Of a stretch of 10,765 nt of DNA, positions 1 through 6,748 are shown one piece after another (positions within the stretch are counted from its first letter, which is position 1; each line of letters begins with the position of its first letter). Position numbers and translations under genes: made by a program. The DNA comes from Candidatus Liptonbacteria bacterium CG11_big_fil_rev_8_21_14_0_20_35_14. Lineage in GTDB: Bacteria; Patescibacteriota; Minisyncoccia; UBA6257; XYB1-36-10. The DNA lies in contig PCWO01000005.1 in assembly GCA_002796205.1 (NCBI GenBank), positions 1 through 10,765 on the forward strand. Direction: 5' to 3'. The notes under the pieces are model-generated. The model saw only the letters and a program-made list of their open reading frames with translations. It was not told where the DNA came from and did no database searches.

Positions 1-1
1 T

Positions 2-2101
2 AATACTTCTTTTGCTGTAACTGGGCAAGCTTATTCTGTAACTGTTGGAGCAGGTGGAGCAGGTGGAAGTACAAGTTATACTAGAGGTTCTAATGGTGGG
101 AACTCTGTTTTTAGTACTATTACAGCAATCGGTGGTGGTGGAGGTGGTGCATGGAGTGGTAGTACAACTCATGGTTTAAATGGTGGTTCTGGCGGTGGCG
201 CATCATTATATGATGGTATCGGTGGTTCTGGTACAAGCGGTCAAGGAAGTAATGGTGGAAGAGGTAGTTATACCTCTCTTTCAGGTGGTTATGGCGGAGG
301 CGCTGGAGGCGGAGGCGCTGGAGGAGCTGGAGAAGATTCTGTGTATGTAAGTCCAGGTTCAGGTGGTGATGGTGGCCTTGGTTTAACAAACTCTATTTCA
401 GGATCGTCAGTAACATATGCAGGTGGAGGAGGAGGTGGTGCTTGGAGTTCTTCAGCCAACAATGGTGTGGGTGGTTCTGGCGGAGGTGGAGCAGGAGCTT
501 ATTCTGGTGTCGCAGCGACTGCCGGAACACCAAATACGGGAGGTGGTGGTGGAGGTGCATATTACCAAGGTAATGGTGTTGCCGGTGCAGCGGGCGGATC
601 TGGTATTGTGATTATTAGGTATTTGACTGGAGAGGGTGGGGTTTCTCCTCTCATAAGCTGTGGTTCTATAGGATCCCCAGTAGCTAATTGGAAATTTGAT
701 GAAACGAGTGGAACGACAGCAACTGATTCTATTGGTAGTTATAACGGAACTGTTAATGGAGCTACCGTTAATCAGTCTGGACAAATTATTAAAGCTTATA
801 GTTTTGATGGGACGAATGATTATGTTGCTTTAGGAGATATAAATCAGATTGATGGGGTAAGTAATTTAAGTTTTTCTTTTTGGATATATCCTACTGGAGA
901 TGCTGGTACAGATACAATATTAGATAAAACTAATAATAATAGAATTTATTATTTACCTGCAAGTAAAAATATAAGATGGCATATATATACAAATGGTTGG
1001 GATGGTGGTTCGGATACTCCAAGTAATAGTGTTCCTCTAAATCAATGGAATCATATAGTGACCACATATAACGGATCTGTTAAAAAAATTTATGTAAATG
1101 GAGTTGACCAGTCTATAACTAACTCATCTTTATCGGGTAATACCGGTTTAAACTCTAATCAGTTGTACGCTGGTTCTATTGGAGCTGGTTCTTCTGATTT
1201 TTATCCTGGAAAAATAGATGATGTTTGTATTTATAATAAAGCTTTAGATCCTTATGAGGCATCTTCTATTTATAGAGGCGAGGTTCCTGTGTCTTTGACT
1301 GGTAATTATTATGTGGATTATACAAGTGGATCTGATACAAATAATGGAACTTCATCAGCGACGGCTTTTAAAACAATAAAAAAGGCTATAGATACGGCTT
1401 CTTCGGGTCATACTATTATTTTAATGCCAGGAACTCATACTATTACTTGGGCGGAAGCTACGGCAGTGTCTTATGGAAAAAATAGTATATATATAACAAA
1501 GCCATTAACTTTTAAGGGTTATGGTAAATATACTATTATAGATATGGTTGGTAATGGTACTCATGGGGATAATGATAGATTTTATGGTTTATGGTGGAAT
1601 AGTAACGCAACTATGAGCAGTATGATTATAAAAGCGAGAAATAATTATGGAGCTCGAACATATGAATCTAGTTTATTCGGATCTTATAGTCCTTATGTAT
1701 CCGGAGTTTTAACTTTAAATAATGTGGCTATGGTTAATTTAGATGGTAGGGGAATTATATATGATAATAGTGGAAATGGTGGTGACGACGGAAGAGTTGA
1801 AATGTACAACTCTGTATTAGCGGGAGTTGATTATACAATCCAAAGTTATACTGGGCATGTTGATTTATATAGATCGGAATATAAAAATGTTAATTTAACA
1901 AACGAACTACCTTCTTATGGGAGTGTCGGGTCGTTTACTAATACAAGAGCTATAACAGCCACTTTAAATAGTGAAGCTACTTTTGATTCTTATATAGATT
2001 CGTTAAAAGCTGAAAGTACGGGGCAAACTAGCGGAGTGAATCAAAATAATACCGGTGTTTGGGGTGGAAGTAATGCTTTATATTGGGGGTATTTTGAATA
2101 A
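2..2101 (+). CDS. Large surface protein, glycine-rich + LamG-like + beta-helix-like (5' end outside window)
   Basis: The frame is open from the window edge to TAA at 2099-2101, giving 699 visible residues; the true start lies upstream, and the GTG at 341 is only an internal codon. Residues 1 to about 208 are extremely Gly/Ser/Ala-rich, with recurring GGGGGGAW-type blocks ending in GGSGIVIIRY, a signature of glycine-rich surface domains. Residues about 226-424 look like a LamG/concanavalin A-type jelly roll (WKFDE, YSFDGTNDYV, LSFSFWIYP, WNHIVTTYNG, KIYVNG, GKIDDVCIYNKAL). Residues about 433-699 begin YYVDYTSGSDTNNGT, then TIKKAID and IILMPGTH, the usual entry into a right-handed parallel beta-helix of the pectate-lyase-like class, but no catalytic residues could be assigned. 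The most likely role is an exported adhesin or carbohydrate-binding surface protein. The next gene overlaps by one base (TAATG), so the two are probably translated together. Substrate and anchoring are unknown because the N-terminus is missing. Confidence 0.85.
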   Translation, partial: NTSFAVTGQAYSVTVGAGGAGGSTSYTRGSNGGNSVFSTITAIGGGGGGAWSGSTTHGLNGGSGGGASLYDGIGGSGTSGQGSNGGRGSYTSLSGGYGGGAGGGGAGGAGEDSVYVSPGSGGDGGLGLTNSISGSSVTYAGGGGGGAWSSSANNGVGGSGGGGAGAYSGVAATAGTPNTGGGGGGAYYQGNGVAGAAGGSGIVIIRYLTGEGGVSPLISCGSIGSPVANWKFDETSGTTATDSIGSYNGTVNGATVNQSGQIIKAYSFDGTNDYVALGDINQIDGVSNLSFSFWIYPTGDAGTDTILDKTNNNRIYYLPASKNIRWHIYTNGWDGGSDTPSNSVPLNQWNHIVTTYNGSVKKIYVNGVDQSITNSSLSGNTGLNSNQLYAGSIGAGSSDFYPGKIDDVCIYNKALDPYEASSIYRGEVPVSLTGNYYVDYTSGSDTNNGTSSATAFKTIKKAIDTASSGHTIILMPGTHTITWAEATAVSYGKNSIYITKPLTFKGYGKYTIIDMVGNGTHGDNDRFYGLWWNSNATMSSMIIKARNNYGARTYESSLFGSYSPYVSGVLTLNNVAMVNLDGRGIIYDNSGNGGDDGRVEMYNSVLAGVDYTIQSYTGHVDLYRSEYKNVNLTNELPSYGSVGSFTNTRAITATLNSEATFDSYIDSLKAESTGQTSGVNQNNTGVWGGSNALYWGYFE

Positions 2102-3036
2102 TGAATTTTTTTAATAAATATAAAAATATTATCCTATGGTTTTTTATTATAGGAGTTATTTTGATTGGATATTATTTTTATAAAAAACAAAATTTTATTA
2201 ATTTTTCTTTGAACAATAATATTGATATTTATGGTCAAGGCGTTATGGCTTCAGATGTTTTTTTGAAGGATTCGGGTGTTTTGGATATTAATAATAAATC
2301 TCAAAAAGATATATATGTATCCACTATTATTTTAGAGATTGAAGGAATTTCTAATGTGGAAAGATATTTGGATAGTATAGTTTTATATAATGAGGATTTA
2401 AATTTTAAATTTAACAGTAGATATAGAGATGATGATAATTTAGCACTATATCATGTTAATGGTGATGCCTTATTTGTGAAATCAGAGGGAAGTTCGTCTT
2501 TAGTTTTTAAATTTAATTATGATCCAAGTTTAGTTAATAGAAAACTTACTATCAGAAAGGTTATTTATTCTTTTGATAGCAATGTTAATGGCATAAGAGA
2601 GCAGAATACTAATTTTAAATGGGCGTTGCCGTTTTTAAGTGATAAGAATAATGATTTTTATGCTGTTATAAATAAAAATGATTTTTTAAATAATTTTGAT
2701 GATTTTGATTTTAATATAGATTCTTTGGATATAATTGGTTTTATGGCGAATATTGAAGGATTTAGTGATATAAATAATTTTATTGTGAAGATTAATGACG
2801 ATATAGATTTAGATTCTAGGCCTTTTAATGAATATTATTTAAGACCAGCTTATGTTGTTGATAAAAAAATTTTTAGTATAAATGGAGATGATTTTATGAG
2901 TTTAAAATTAAATATAGATAGTGATATTAGTGGTAAAAAAATTAATATATCTAAGATATATTATTCTAAAAATGGAATAGTGGGGAATGTATTAGAAAAA
3001 AATTTTAATTTGAATTTAGATATATTAGAGAAGTAA
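2101..3036 (+). CDS. Membrane-anchored Asn/Asp-rich protein with two copies of a paralogous domain
   Basis: The product is 311 aa. A single hydrophobic helix at about residues 9-27 follows a short Lys-containing N-terminus and probably anchors the protein with the rest outside. The remainder is rich in Asn, Asp, Ile and Phe and is probably beta-structured. I do not recognise a named family. Two segments resemble each other, around residues 133-156 (SSLVFKFNY then RKLTIRKVIY) and 267-288 (MSLKLNID then KKINISKIYY). The same block recurs in the 169-aa protein at 6239-6748 (DSLTFVFND then RNLTISKLIY). Thus this protein seems to hold two copies of an extracytoplasmic domain that the other holds once. 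Its ATG overlaps the stop of the surface protein (TAATG), which suggests translational coupling and a joint role, perhaps in displaying or tethering that protein. The partnership is inference. Confidence 0.85.
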   Translation: MNFFNKYKNIILWFFIIGVILIGYYFYKKQNFINFSLNNNIDIYGQGVMASDVFLKDSGVLDINNKSQKDIYVSTIILEIEGISNVERYLDSIVLYNEDLNFKFNSRYRDDDNLALYHVNGDALFVKSEGSSSLVFKFNYDPSLVNRKLTIRKVIYSFDSNVNGIREQNTNFKWALPFLSDKNNDFYAVINKNDFLNNFDDFDFNIDSLDIIGFMANIEGFSDINNFIVKINDDIDLDSRPFNEYYLRPAYVVDKKIFSINGDDFMSLKLNIDSDISGKKINISKIYYSKNGIVGNVLEKNFNLNLDILEK

Positions 3037-3064
3037 ATTAAAATTGATTTTTATTAGGTTTGGG

Positions 3065-3093
3065 TTGCTTTATTTATAGGTGAATAGTATTAT
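3065..3093 (+). promoter_or_regulatory. Putative hicB promoter
   Basis: TTGCTT at 3065-3070, a 17-nt spacer, then TATTAT at 3088-3093. Transcription would start near 3100, two nt before the ATG at 3102, giving an almost leaderless mRNA. The -35 match is weak (4 of 6), the -10 good (5 of 6), and the spacing optimal. Confidence 0.5.
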
Positions 3094-3101
3094 TGTTTTT
3101 A

Positions 3102-3320
3102 ATGACATATAAATCTATTGCAATTATTAAAAAAGAAGGCAAATGGTTTGTTGCGCGTGCTTTGGAGTTAGGGATAACAAGTCAAGGAAAAACTATTGAA
3201 GATGCCAAAAAAAATCTAAAAGAAGCAGTCTTGTTGTATCTTGAGGATATGCCAAAAAAGAAGAATATACTTACTCAAGATATACCTTTTATTACTTCTA
3301 TAGAAGTTAGTTGTGGCTAA
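3102..3320 (+). CDS. hicB: HicB-family antitoxin (orphan)
   Basis: The product is 72 aa from ATG 3102. The pattern MTYKSIAIIKKEGKWFVARALELGITSQGKTIEDAKKNLKEA is the HicB/UPF0150 fold: a short beta hairpin ending in a dxG-like 'elGitSQGkTieEA' segment and a helix. HicB normally binds and blocks the HicA mRNA interferase and represses their operon. The ORF could begin at TTG 3093, which has an AGGTGA at 3078-3083 nine nt ahead, but ATG 3102 fits the family start and the -10 box at 3088-3093 better. The last 8 nt overlap the GTG of a hicA remnant, the usual antitoxin-first layout. Since that toxin is gutted, HicB here is probably without its partner. Confidence 0.85.
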   Translation: MTYKSIAIIKKEGKWFVARALELGITSQGKTIEDAKKNLKEAVLLYLEDMPKKKNILTQDIPFITSIEVSCG

Positions 3321-3420
3321 GACATTCTCTGGGAAAGAAATGGTGAAAATTTTAAGAACATTTCTTGGTATTCTTGAGCTAGCAGAAATAGAAGAGGAGA
3401 AATTTAGAAAAGTAATATAA
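3313..3420 (+). pseudogene. hicA: HicA toxin remnant with in-frame internal deletion
   Basis: Starting from GTG 3313, this frame encodes only 35 residues before TAA 3418-3420. The first 15 (M/V-AKTFSGKEMVKILR) match the HicA N-terminus, and the last 18 (LGILELAEIEEEKFRKVI) match the C-terminal helix normally written 'lrsILkqAgisveEF'. What is missing is the middle, where HicA has its beta strands and the catalytic His in a GSH motif. HicA is usually about 60-80 aa, so some 30-40 codons appear deleted, in frame. The product cannot be an active RNase. The start overlaps hicB by 8 nt, as in intact modules. An alternative, that this is an independent small peptide, is less likely given both matching ends. 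Confidence 0.75.
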
Positions 3421-3432
3421 TCTCTACTGCGT

Positions 3433-3460
3433 TTGACATGAATTAACCAAGATATATAAT
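3433..3460 (+). promoter_or_regulatory. Strong sigma70-type promoter of the RelB/YafQ operon
   Basis: Perfect -35 TTGACA at 3433-3438 and perfect -10 TATAAT at 3455-3460 with a 16-nt spacer. The predicted start is near 3467, only about 3 nt before ATG 3470, so the mRNA is nearly leaderless. Confidence 0.85.
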
Positions 3461-3471
3461 AAGGTTATTAT
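3456..3471. promoter_or_regulatory. Inverted repeat, candidate antitoxin operator
   Basis: ATAATAA-GG-TTATTAT is a 7-bp inverted repeat around a 2-nt centre. It covers most of the -10 box, the predicted transcription start and the first bases of the start codon. A RelB-type ribbon-helix-helix dimer bound here would block the promoter, which is the standard autoregulation of such operons. AT-richness makes chance palindromes fairly likely, so the operator role is inferred. Confidence 0.45.
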
Positions 3472-3748
3472 GGAAAAGACAGTATTGAATATTAAAACGG
3501 ATAAAAAAGTGAAGACTGAAGCGCAAGAAACAGCGCGAGAGTTAGGATTATCTCTTAGTACTATTTTAAATGCTTACTTAAAAGAGTTTGTGCGTAAAAA
3601 AAAAGTTATATTTTTAGTGTCGCCTACGCCTAATAAAAGATTGCAAAAACTCTTTGAAAAAGCTAAAATAAATACAGACGAGAAGAATAAAAATTCGGTT
3701 GGTCCCTTTAATTATAAAGAGGCTATTCGTTATCTTGATGAACTTTAA
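3470..3748 (+). CDS. relB: RelB/DinJ-family antitoxin
   Basis: The product is 92 aa. Residues about 3-45 (VLNIKTDKKVKTEAQETARELGLSLSTILNAYLKEFV) form the ribbon-helix-helix pattern of RelB/DinJ antitoxins: a beta strand used for DNA binding, then two helices with 'lGLslStiLNaYLkefv'. The C-terminal half, ending YKEAIRYLDEL, should be the flexible toxin-wrapping arm. It is followed after 3 nt by the toxin gene, in the normal antitoxin-first order, and probably represses its own promoter through the palindrome at 3456-3471. The ATG is fixed by the promoter just upstream; no Shine-Dalgarno is present. Confidence 0.88.
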   Translation: MEKTVLNIKTDKKVKTEAQETARELGLSLSTILNAYLKEFVRKKKVIFLVSPTPNKRLQKLFEKAKINTDEKNKNSVGPFNYKEAIRYLDEL

Positions 3749-3751
3749 TAT

Positions 3752-4012
3752 ATGAAAGTTTACTTTCATAGGAATTTTAATAAGAGTTATAAAAAATGTT
3801 CAGTAAAAATTAAAGACCAGTTCAAAAAGCGTCTTAAAATATTTTTAGCTGACCCTAATAATGTTATATTAGAAAATCATCCTCTTAGAGGGAAATGGCA
3901 GAAGTTTAGAAGTATAAATATAACCGGAGATTATAGAGCTATTTATATATATTTAAGTGAACAAGAGGTAGAGTTTTTTACTATAGGAACTCATAGTTAT
4001 TTATATGATTAA
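3752..4012 (+). CDS. RelE/YafQ-family mRNA interferase toxin
   Basis: The product is 86 aa, full length for the family. The signature is NHPLRGKWQKFRSINITGDYRAIY (with residues H43, L45, G47, R53, D60 and R62) followed by FFTIGTHSYLY (H81). By comparison with E. coli YafQ, H43, D60 and H81 match catalytic H50, D67 and H87, whereas the position of H63 is N56 here. The enzyme would cut mRNA on the ribosome when released from the upstream antitoxin. The gene begins 3 nt after the relB stop with no visible Shine-Dalgarno, consistent with coupled translation. Unlike the neighbouring hicA it is intact. The His-to-Asn change may reflect a RelE-like rather than YafQ-like active site rather than loss of function. 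Confidence 0.88.
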   Translation: MKVYFHRNFNKSYKKCSVKIKDQFKKRLKIFLADPNNVILENHPLRGKWQKFRSINITGDYRAIYIYLSEQEVEFFTIGTHSYLYD

Positions 4013-4025
4013 TTTATAAAAAAAC

Positions 4026-4054
4026 TTGCCAAGAGCTAGGTTTTTTTATATACT
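4026..4054 (+). promoter_or_regulatory. rplY promoter
   Basis: TTGCCA at 4026-4031 and TATACT at 4049-4054, each 5 of 6, with an optimal 17-nt spacer. The start point would be near 4061, about 4 nt before ATG 4065. The A7...T7 flanks at 4018-4024 and 4041-4047 could also form a weak terminator for the toxin operon. Confidence 0.65.
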
Positions 4055-4064
4055 GTTATTCATT

Positions 4065-4712
4065 ATGGAATTAGTAGTAAAGACAAGAGAAATACTAGGT
4101 AAAAAGGTAAAGGATCTTAGGGGTTCTGGTTTGGTGCCGGCGGAGCTTTATGGAAAAGGAATTGACAACCTTCATTTAGCGGTTTCGGCGGAGGCTTTTA
4201 ATAAAGCCTATGAGGAGGCGGGAGAAAGTACGGTTGTAACTTTAGATATTGATGGAGACAAAAGGCCAGTTTTAATTTATGAGGCTAAGTATGATGAATT
4301 AAATAATAAGTGGCTGGCGATTGATTTTTATCAGGTGAATATGAAAGAGAAGGTTGAGACTAGCGTAGCTCTTGAAATTGTAGGAGAGTCGCAAGGTGTT
4401 AAAAGTGGCGGAGGAGTTTTGGTAACCGTTATTAATGAAATTGAGGTTTCGGCTTTGCCGGGAGATTTGCCACATAATTTAATAGTTGATATTTCTTCGT
4501 TAAATAATATTGGCGATGCCTTATATGTGCGTGATATAAAAATACCAAACGGGGTTGAGGTGTTAAGTGATATGGAGTCGGTAGTGGTTATTATCGGAGA
4601 AAAACAGGAAGAGATAAAAGAAAGTGAACCGGTTGATGTGACGGCAGTTGAGGTTTCTGATAAAAAGAAAGAGGAGGAATCTAAGGAAGAATCTGAAACT
4701 GATAAAAAATAA
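4065..4712 (+). CDS. rplY: Ribosomal protein bL25, CTC/TL5 long form
   Basis: The product is 215 aa from ATG 4065. The frame is open further upstream to 4026, but that would add a hydrophobic stretch unlike bL25 and would start inside the promoter. Residues 1 to about 93 are the 5S rRNA-binding domain (VVKTREILGKKVKDLRGSGLVPAELYGKG, then 'kwLAIDFYQV'). Residues about 94-180 are the extra beta domain of the long CTC type (VALEIVGES, GGVLVTVINEIEVSALPGDLPHNLIVDIS). The last 35 or so residues are a low-complexity Glu/Lys tail. It binds 5S rRNA at the central protuberance of the 50S subunit. The stop codon forms part of the terminator stem. The transcript is predicted to have a leader of about 4 nt and there is no Shine-Dalgarno. 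Confidence 0.95.
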   Translation: MELVVKTREILGKKVKDLRGSGLVPAELYGKGIDNLHLAVSAEAFNKAYEEAGESTVVTLDIDGDKRPVLIYEAKYDELNNKWLAIDFYQVNMKEKVETSVALEIVGESQGVKSGGGVLVTVINEIEVSALPGDLPHNLIVDISSLNNIGDALYVRDIKIPNGVEVLSDMESVVVIIGEKQEEIKESEPVDVTAVEVSDKKKEEESKEESETDKK

Positions 4713-4735
4713 ACACCTTAAGGCGTTTATTTTTT
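4710..4735 (+). terminator. Intrinsic terminator after rplY
   Basis: The stem TAAAC-A-CC / GG-C-GTTTA (one A/C mismatch) around TTAA is followed by a run of six T at 4730-4735. The rplY stop codon lies in the left arm. Confidence 0.7.
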
Positions 4736-4744
4736 ATATTATTT

Positions 4745-4753
4745 TGGTATAAT
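4745..4753 (+). promoter_or_regulatory. Extended -10 promoter of the lytic transglycosylase gene
   Basis: TGGTATAAT is an extended -10 (TGn) with a perfect TATAAT at 4748-4753; no convincing -35 is seen. Transcription would start near 4760, 3 nt before ATG 4763. Confidence 0.65.
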
Positions 4754-4762
4754 AATAAATAT

Positions 4763-6226
4763 ATGAGTTACGTTCGTAGACCTACGGTTTTGGTTGATAT
4801 AAAACGTAAAAATAAATCTTATGATTGTCTTAAGACTTCTTTAAATTTAAGAAGTGAAAAAGTGGTTTATATTCCTTTTAAAAATATATTTTTTAGCCTA
4901 GTTTTGTTTTTTTCAGTAGTTTATTTTTTCTTTGGTTTTGCGCAGGCACCGATACTTAGACAAACAATTCTGGCGGCTACAAGTAACGAGGAGAGAGCCG
5001 AGCTTGAGGCCCAGTTGGCTGACTTAGAAAAACAAATTGAGGAATATGAGTCTACTATTAGTAAATACAGACAACAAGGAACCTCTCTTAAAGGTGAAAT
5101 TAGGTCGCTTGAGACTAAAATAGATAAGATTAATTTACAGATAAAGGCGGCTAATATTTCAATTGCAAAACTGGATAGCCAAATTGTGCAAACCAGTAAC
5201 GAAATTCAAAGTACAGAGAGATCTATAACTGATAATAGAGATAATTTAGGAGAGATATTGCAAAATATATACGAAACTGAAAGTGAGGGATTACTCCAAA
5301 TAATGCTTAAGAATGCGCAACTTTCAGATTTTGTGAATGATGTTAATGATGTGATTTTAGTTCAGGATGGACTGCGAATAACTTTACAGAGAATAATTGA
5401 GTTAAGAGATGGTTTAATTGACCAAAAAGAAATTTTGGCTTTAGAAAAAAATGATAAAGAGGCTTTAAAAAATTATCAGGCTAAACAACAATTAGTGATA
5501 GCGAGTACAAAAAGTGATAAAGATACTTTACTGCAAGTAACCCAAGGACAGGAGTCTAAATATCAGGAGCTTTTATCTGAAACCAAAAAGACAGCTAGTG
5601 AAATTAGAAATAGAATATTCCGTATATTGGGCGGAGGTGAACTTACTTTTGAGGTGGCTTACGCACTAGCCAAGGAGGCATCGGATGCGACTGGAATTAG
5701 AGCGGCTTTGGTGTTGGCAGTTTTAGATCAGGAGTCGGCGCTTGGTAAAAATGTGGGAGGCTGTACCTATCAAACAGCGATGCATCCAACGAGAGATATT
5801 CCGGTTTTTCTTAAAATTACAGCCGAGCTTGGGCTTGACCCAGCTGGAGTTAAAGTGTCGTGTCCAATTACTCTCCATGGAGCTTATGGCGGAGCGATGG
5901 GTCCGGCTCAATTTATACCGTCTACTTGGAATTTATATAAAGATGATATTGCTCGGGCAACAGGAAATAATCCGCCCTCACCCTGGAGTAACGAGGATGC
6001 TTTTATGGCCACCGCTTTATATTTAAAAGATTCGTATTACTCAAATTCTTGTAAAGAGTATGGTCAAATTATTCCAAGCGATGCCAAAACACTTCAGGAA
6101 AGATGTGCGGCGGCTCAATATTATTCTGGTTCTCGTTGGTATACATATCGTTTTATTTATGGAGAGCCGGTGGTTGAAAGAGCGCGTAATTTTCAAAAAG
6201 ATATTGATATTTTAAATGGTAATTAA
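4763..6226 (+). CDS. EnvC-like coiled coil fused to lytic transglycosylase domain
   Basis: The product is 487 aa. A basic N-terminus is followed by one membrane helix at about residues 42-61 ending in FAQAP, which may be an anchor or uncleaved signal. Residues about 75-285 form a long heptad-rich coiled coil (ELEAQLADLEKQIEEYESTI, IRSLETKIDKINLQIKAANI), like the coil of EnvC/CwlO-type cell-wall proteins. Residues about 295-480 are a lytic murein transglycosylase domain: LVLAVLDQESALGKNVG carries the probable catalytic Glu324, and GAYGGAMGPAQFIPSTW (about 373-389) is the substrate-groove motif of the SLT/MltB type. Cys334, 367, 430 and 448 could form disulfides outside the membrane. It would cleave peptidoglycan glycan strands at the cell surface, possibly during division. 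In classical EnvC the coil regulates separate amidases, so this is a regulator and enzyme in one chain. The chosen ATG agrees with the promoter. Confidence 0.9.
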   Translation: MSYVRRPTVLVDIKRKNKSYDCLKTSLNLRSEKVVYIPFKNIFFSLVLFFSVVYFFFGFAQAPILRQTILAATSNEERAELEAQLADLEKQIEEYESTISKYRQQGTSLKGEIRSLETKIDKINLQIKAANISIAKLDSQIVQTSNEIQSTERSITDNRDNLGEILQNIYETESEGLLQIMLKNAQLSDFVNDVNDVILVQDGLRITLQRIIELRDGLIDQKEILALEKNDKEALKNYQAKQQLVIASTKSDKDTLLQVTQGQESKYQELLSETKKTASEIRNRIFRILGGGELTFEVAYALAKEASDATGIRAALVLAVLDQESALGKNVGGCTYQTAMHPTRDIPVFLKITAELGLDPAGVKVSCPITLHGAYGGAMGPAQFIPSTWNLYKDDIARATGNNPPSPWSNEDAFMATALYLKDSYYSNSCKEYGQIIPSDAKTLQERCAAAQYYSGSRWYTYRFIYGEPVVERARNFQKDIDILNGN

Positions 6227-6232
6227 TACAAT
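6204..6232 (+). promoter_or_regulatory. Promoter inside the end of the transglycosylase gene, leaderless
   Basis: TTGATA at 6204-6209, 17-nt spacer, TACAAT at 6227-6232 (each 5 of 6). Counting 7 nt from the last -10 base puts +1 exactly on the A of ATG 6239. Confidence 0.55.
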
Positions 6233-6238
6233 TATATT

Positions 6239-6748
6239 ATGAATAAAAAAGTTATTTGGATTATTATTATTTTGTTGGTAGGGGTTTTATTATATGTTTT
6301 TGGGTTTCAAGGTAAGAGAGAGACTCTTCTGTCATCGGTAGTACTTAATAATGCTCAAAATAATTTAGATCAAGTGGAGATTATAAATTATAGTCAACAT
6401 AATTCTTTTTATATTCACGGTATTATTATGGGTGTGTTAGGAGAAAATGATTTAAAAGAATATTTAGAGGAGACATATATAAACGGAGTAGCGGTTAACT
6501 TTAATACTTATTTATATGGAGGAGAAATGGGGGAATATTTATTGCATAATCCAATTCGGGTAAAGGATGATAGTGTAGATTCTTTAACTTTTGTGTTTAA
6601 TGATGCTTTTAAAGAAAAGTTTGCGGGTAGAAATTTAACTATTAGTAAATTAATTTATAATAAAGAAGCTGGATCTAGTAAGAAACTAAGAGAGTATGAT
6701 GTAAATCTAGATATGCCGATCAAAGTTTTGGAGGTTGAAAAGCCTTAA
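6239..6748 (+). CDS. Small membrane-anchored protein, single copy of the paralogous domain
   Basis: The product is 169 aa of unrecognised family. Residues about 5-23 are a hydrophobic helix after MNKK, so the remainder probably faces outward. The segment at 115-140 (DSLTFVFND, RNLTISKLIY) followed by LREYDVNLDM matches the two motif blocks in the 311-aa protein at 2101-3036, both in sequence and in its place near the domain end. The common topology (one N-terminal helix, one or two copies of the domain) indicates paralogues. It follows a cell-wall hydrolase by 12 nt but appears to have its own promoter. The last 29 nt overlap the end of prfA on the other strand, with no terminator between the two. 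Confidence 0.82.
   Translation: MNKKVIWIIIILLVGVLLYVFGFQGKRETLLSSVVLNNAQNNLDQVEIINYSQHNSFYIHGIIMGVLGENDLKEYLEETYINGVAVNFNTYLYGGEMGEYLLHNPIRVKDDSVDSLTFVFNDAFKEKFAGRNLTISKLIYNKEAGSSKKLREYDVNLDMPIKVLEVEKP

Noticed and set aside
341..2101. GTG 341 as the start of the surface protein.
   Set aside because: The frame stays open, with the same Gly-rich composition, to the window edge, so 341 is internal.
3078..3095. AGGTGA followed after 9 nt by TTG 3093, a possible SD and earlier hicB start.
   Set aside because: The -10 box at 3088-3093 and family alignment favour ATG 3102; one SD-like match is expected by chance, though it remains the main local counter-example to the no-SD reading.
4018..4047. 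A7...T7 inverted flanks after the toxin gene resembling a bidirectional terminator.
   Set aside because: The inner stem is weak with mismatches and wobble pairs, and the same bases form the well-spaced rplY promoter; not listed as a separate terminator.
6220..6227. TAATTAAT, the exact complement of the new 16S tail ATTAATTA, lies 11 nt before the ATG at 6239; TTAATT also precedes rplS. This could be read as a replacement SD.
   Set aside because: The motif is AT-only in an AT-rich genome, is absent before most other starts, and at 6239 would be outside the predicted leaderless transcript. Pairing would be weak.
6718..6722. Recoding of UGA as glycine (as in some CPR lineages), with prfA reading through its TGA.
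   Set aside because: The other genes show no internal TGA, and the extension after prfA's TGA does not resemble RF1; the standard code explains the data.
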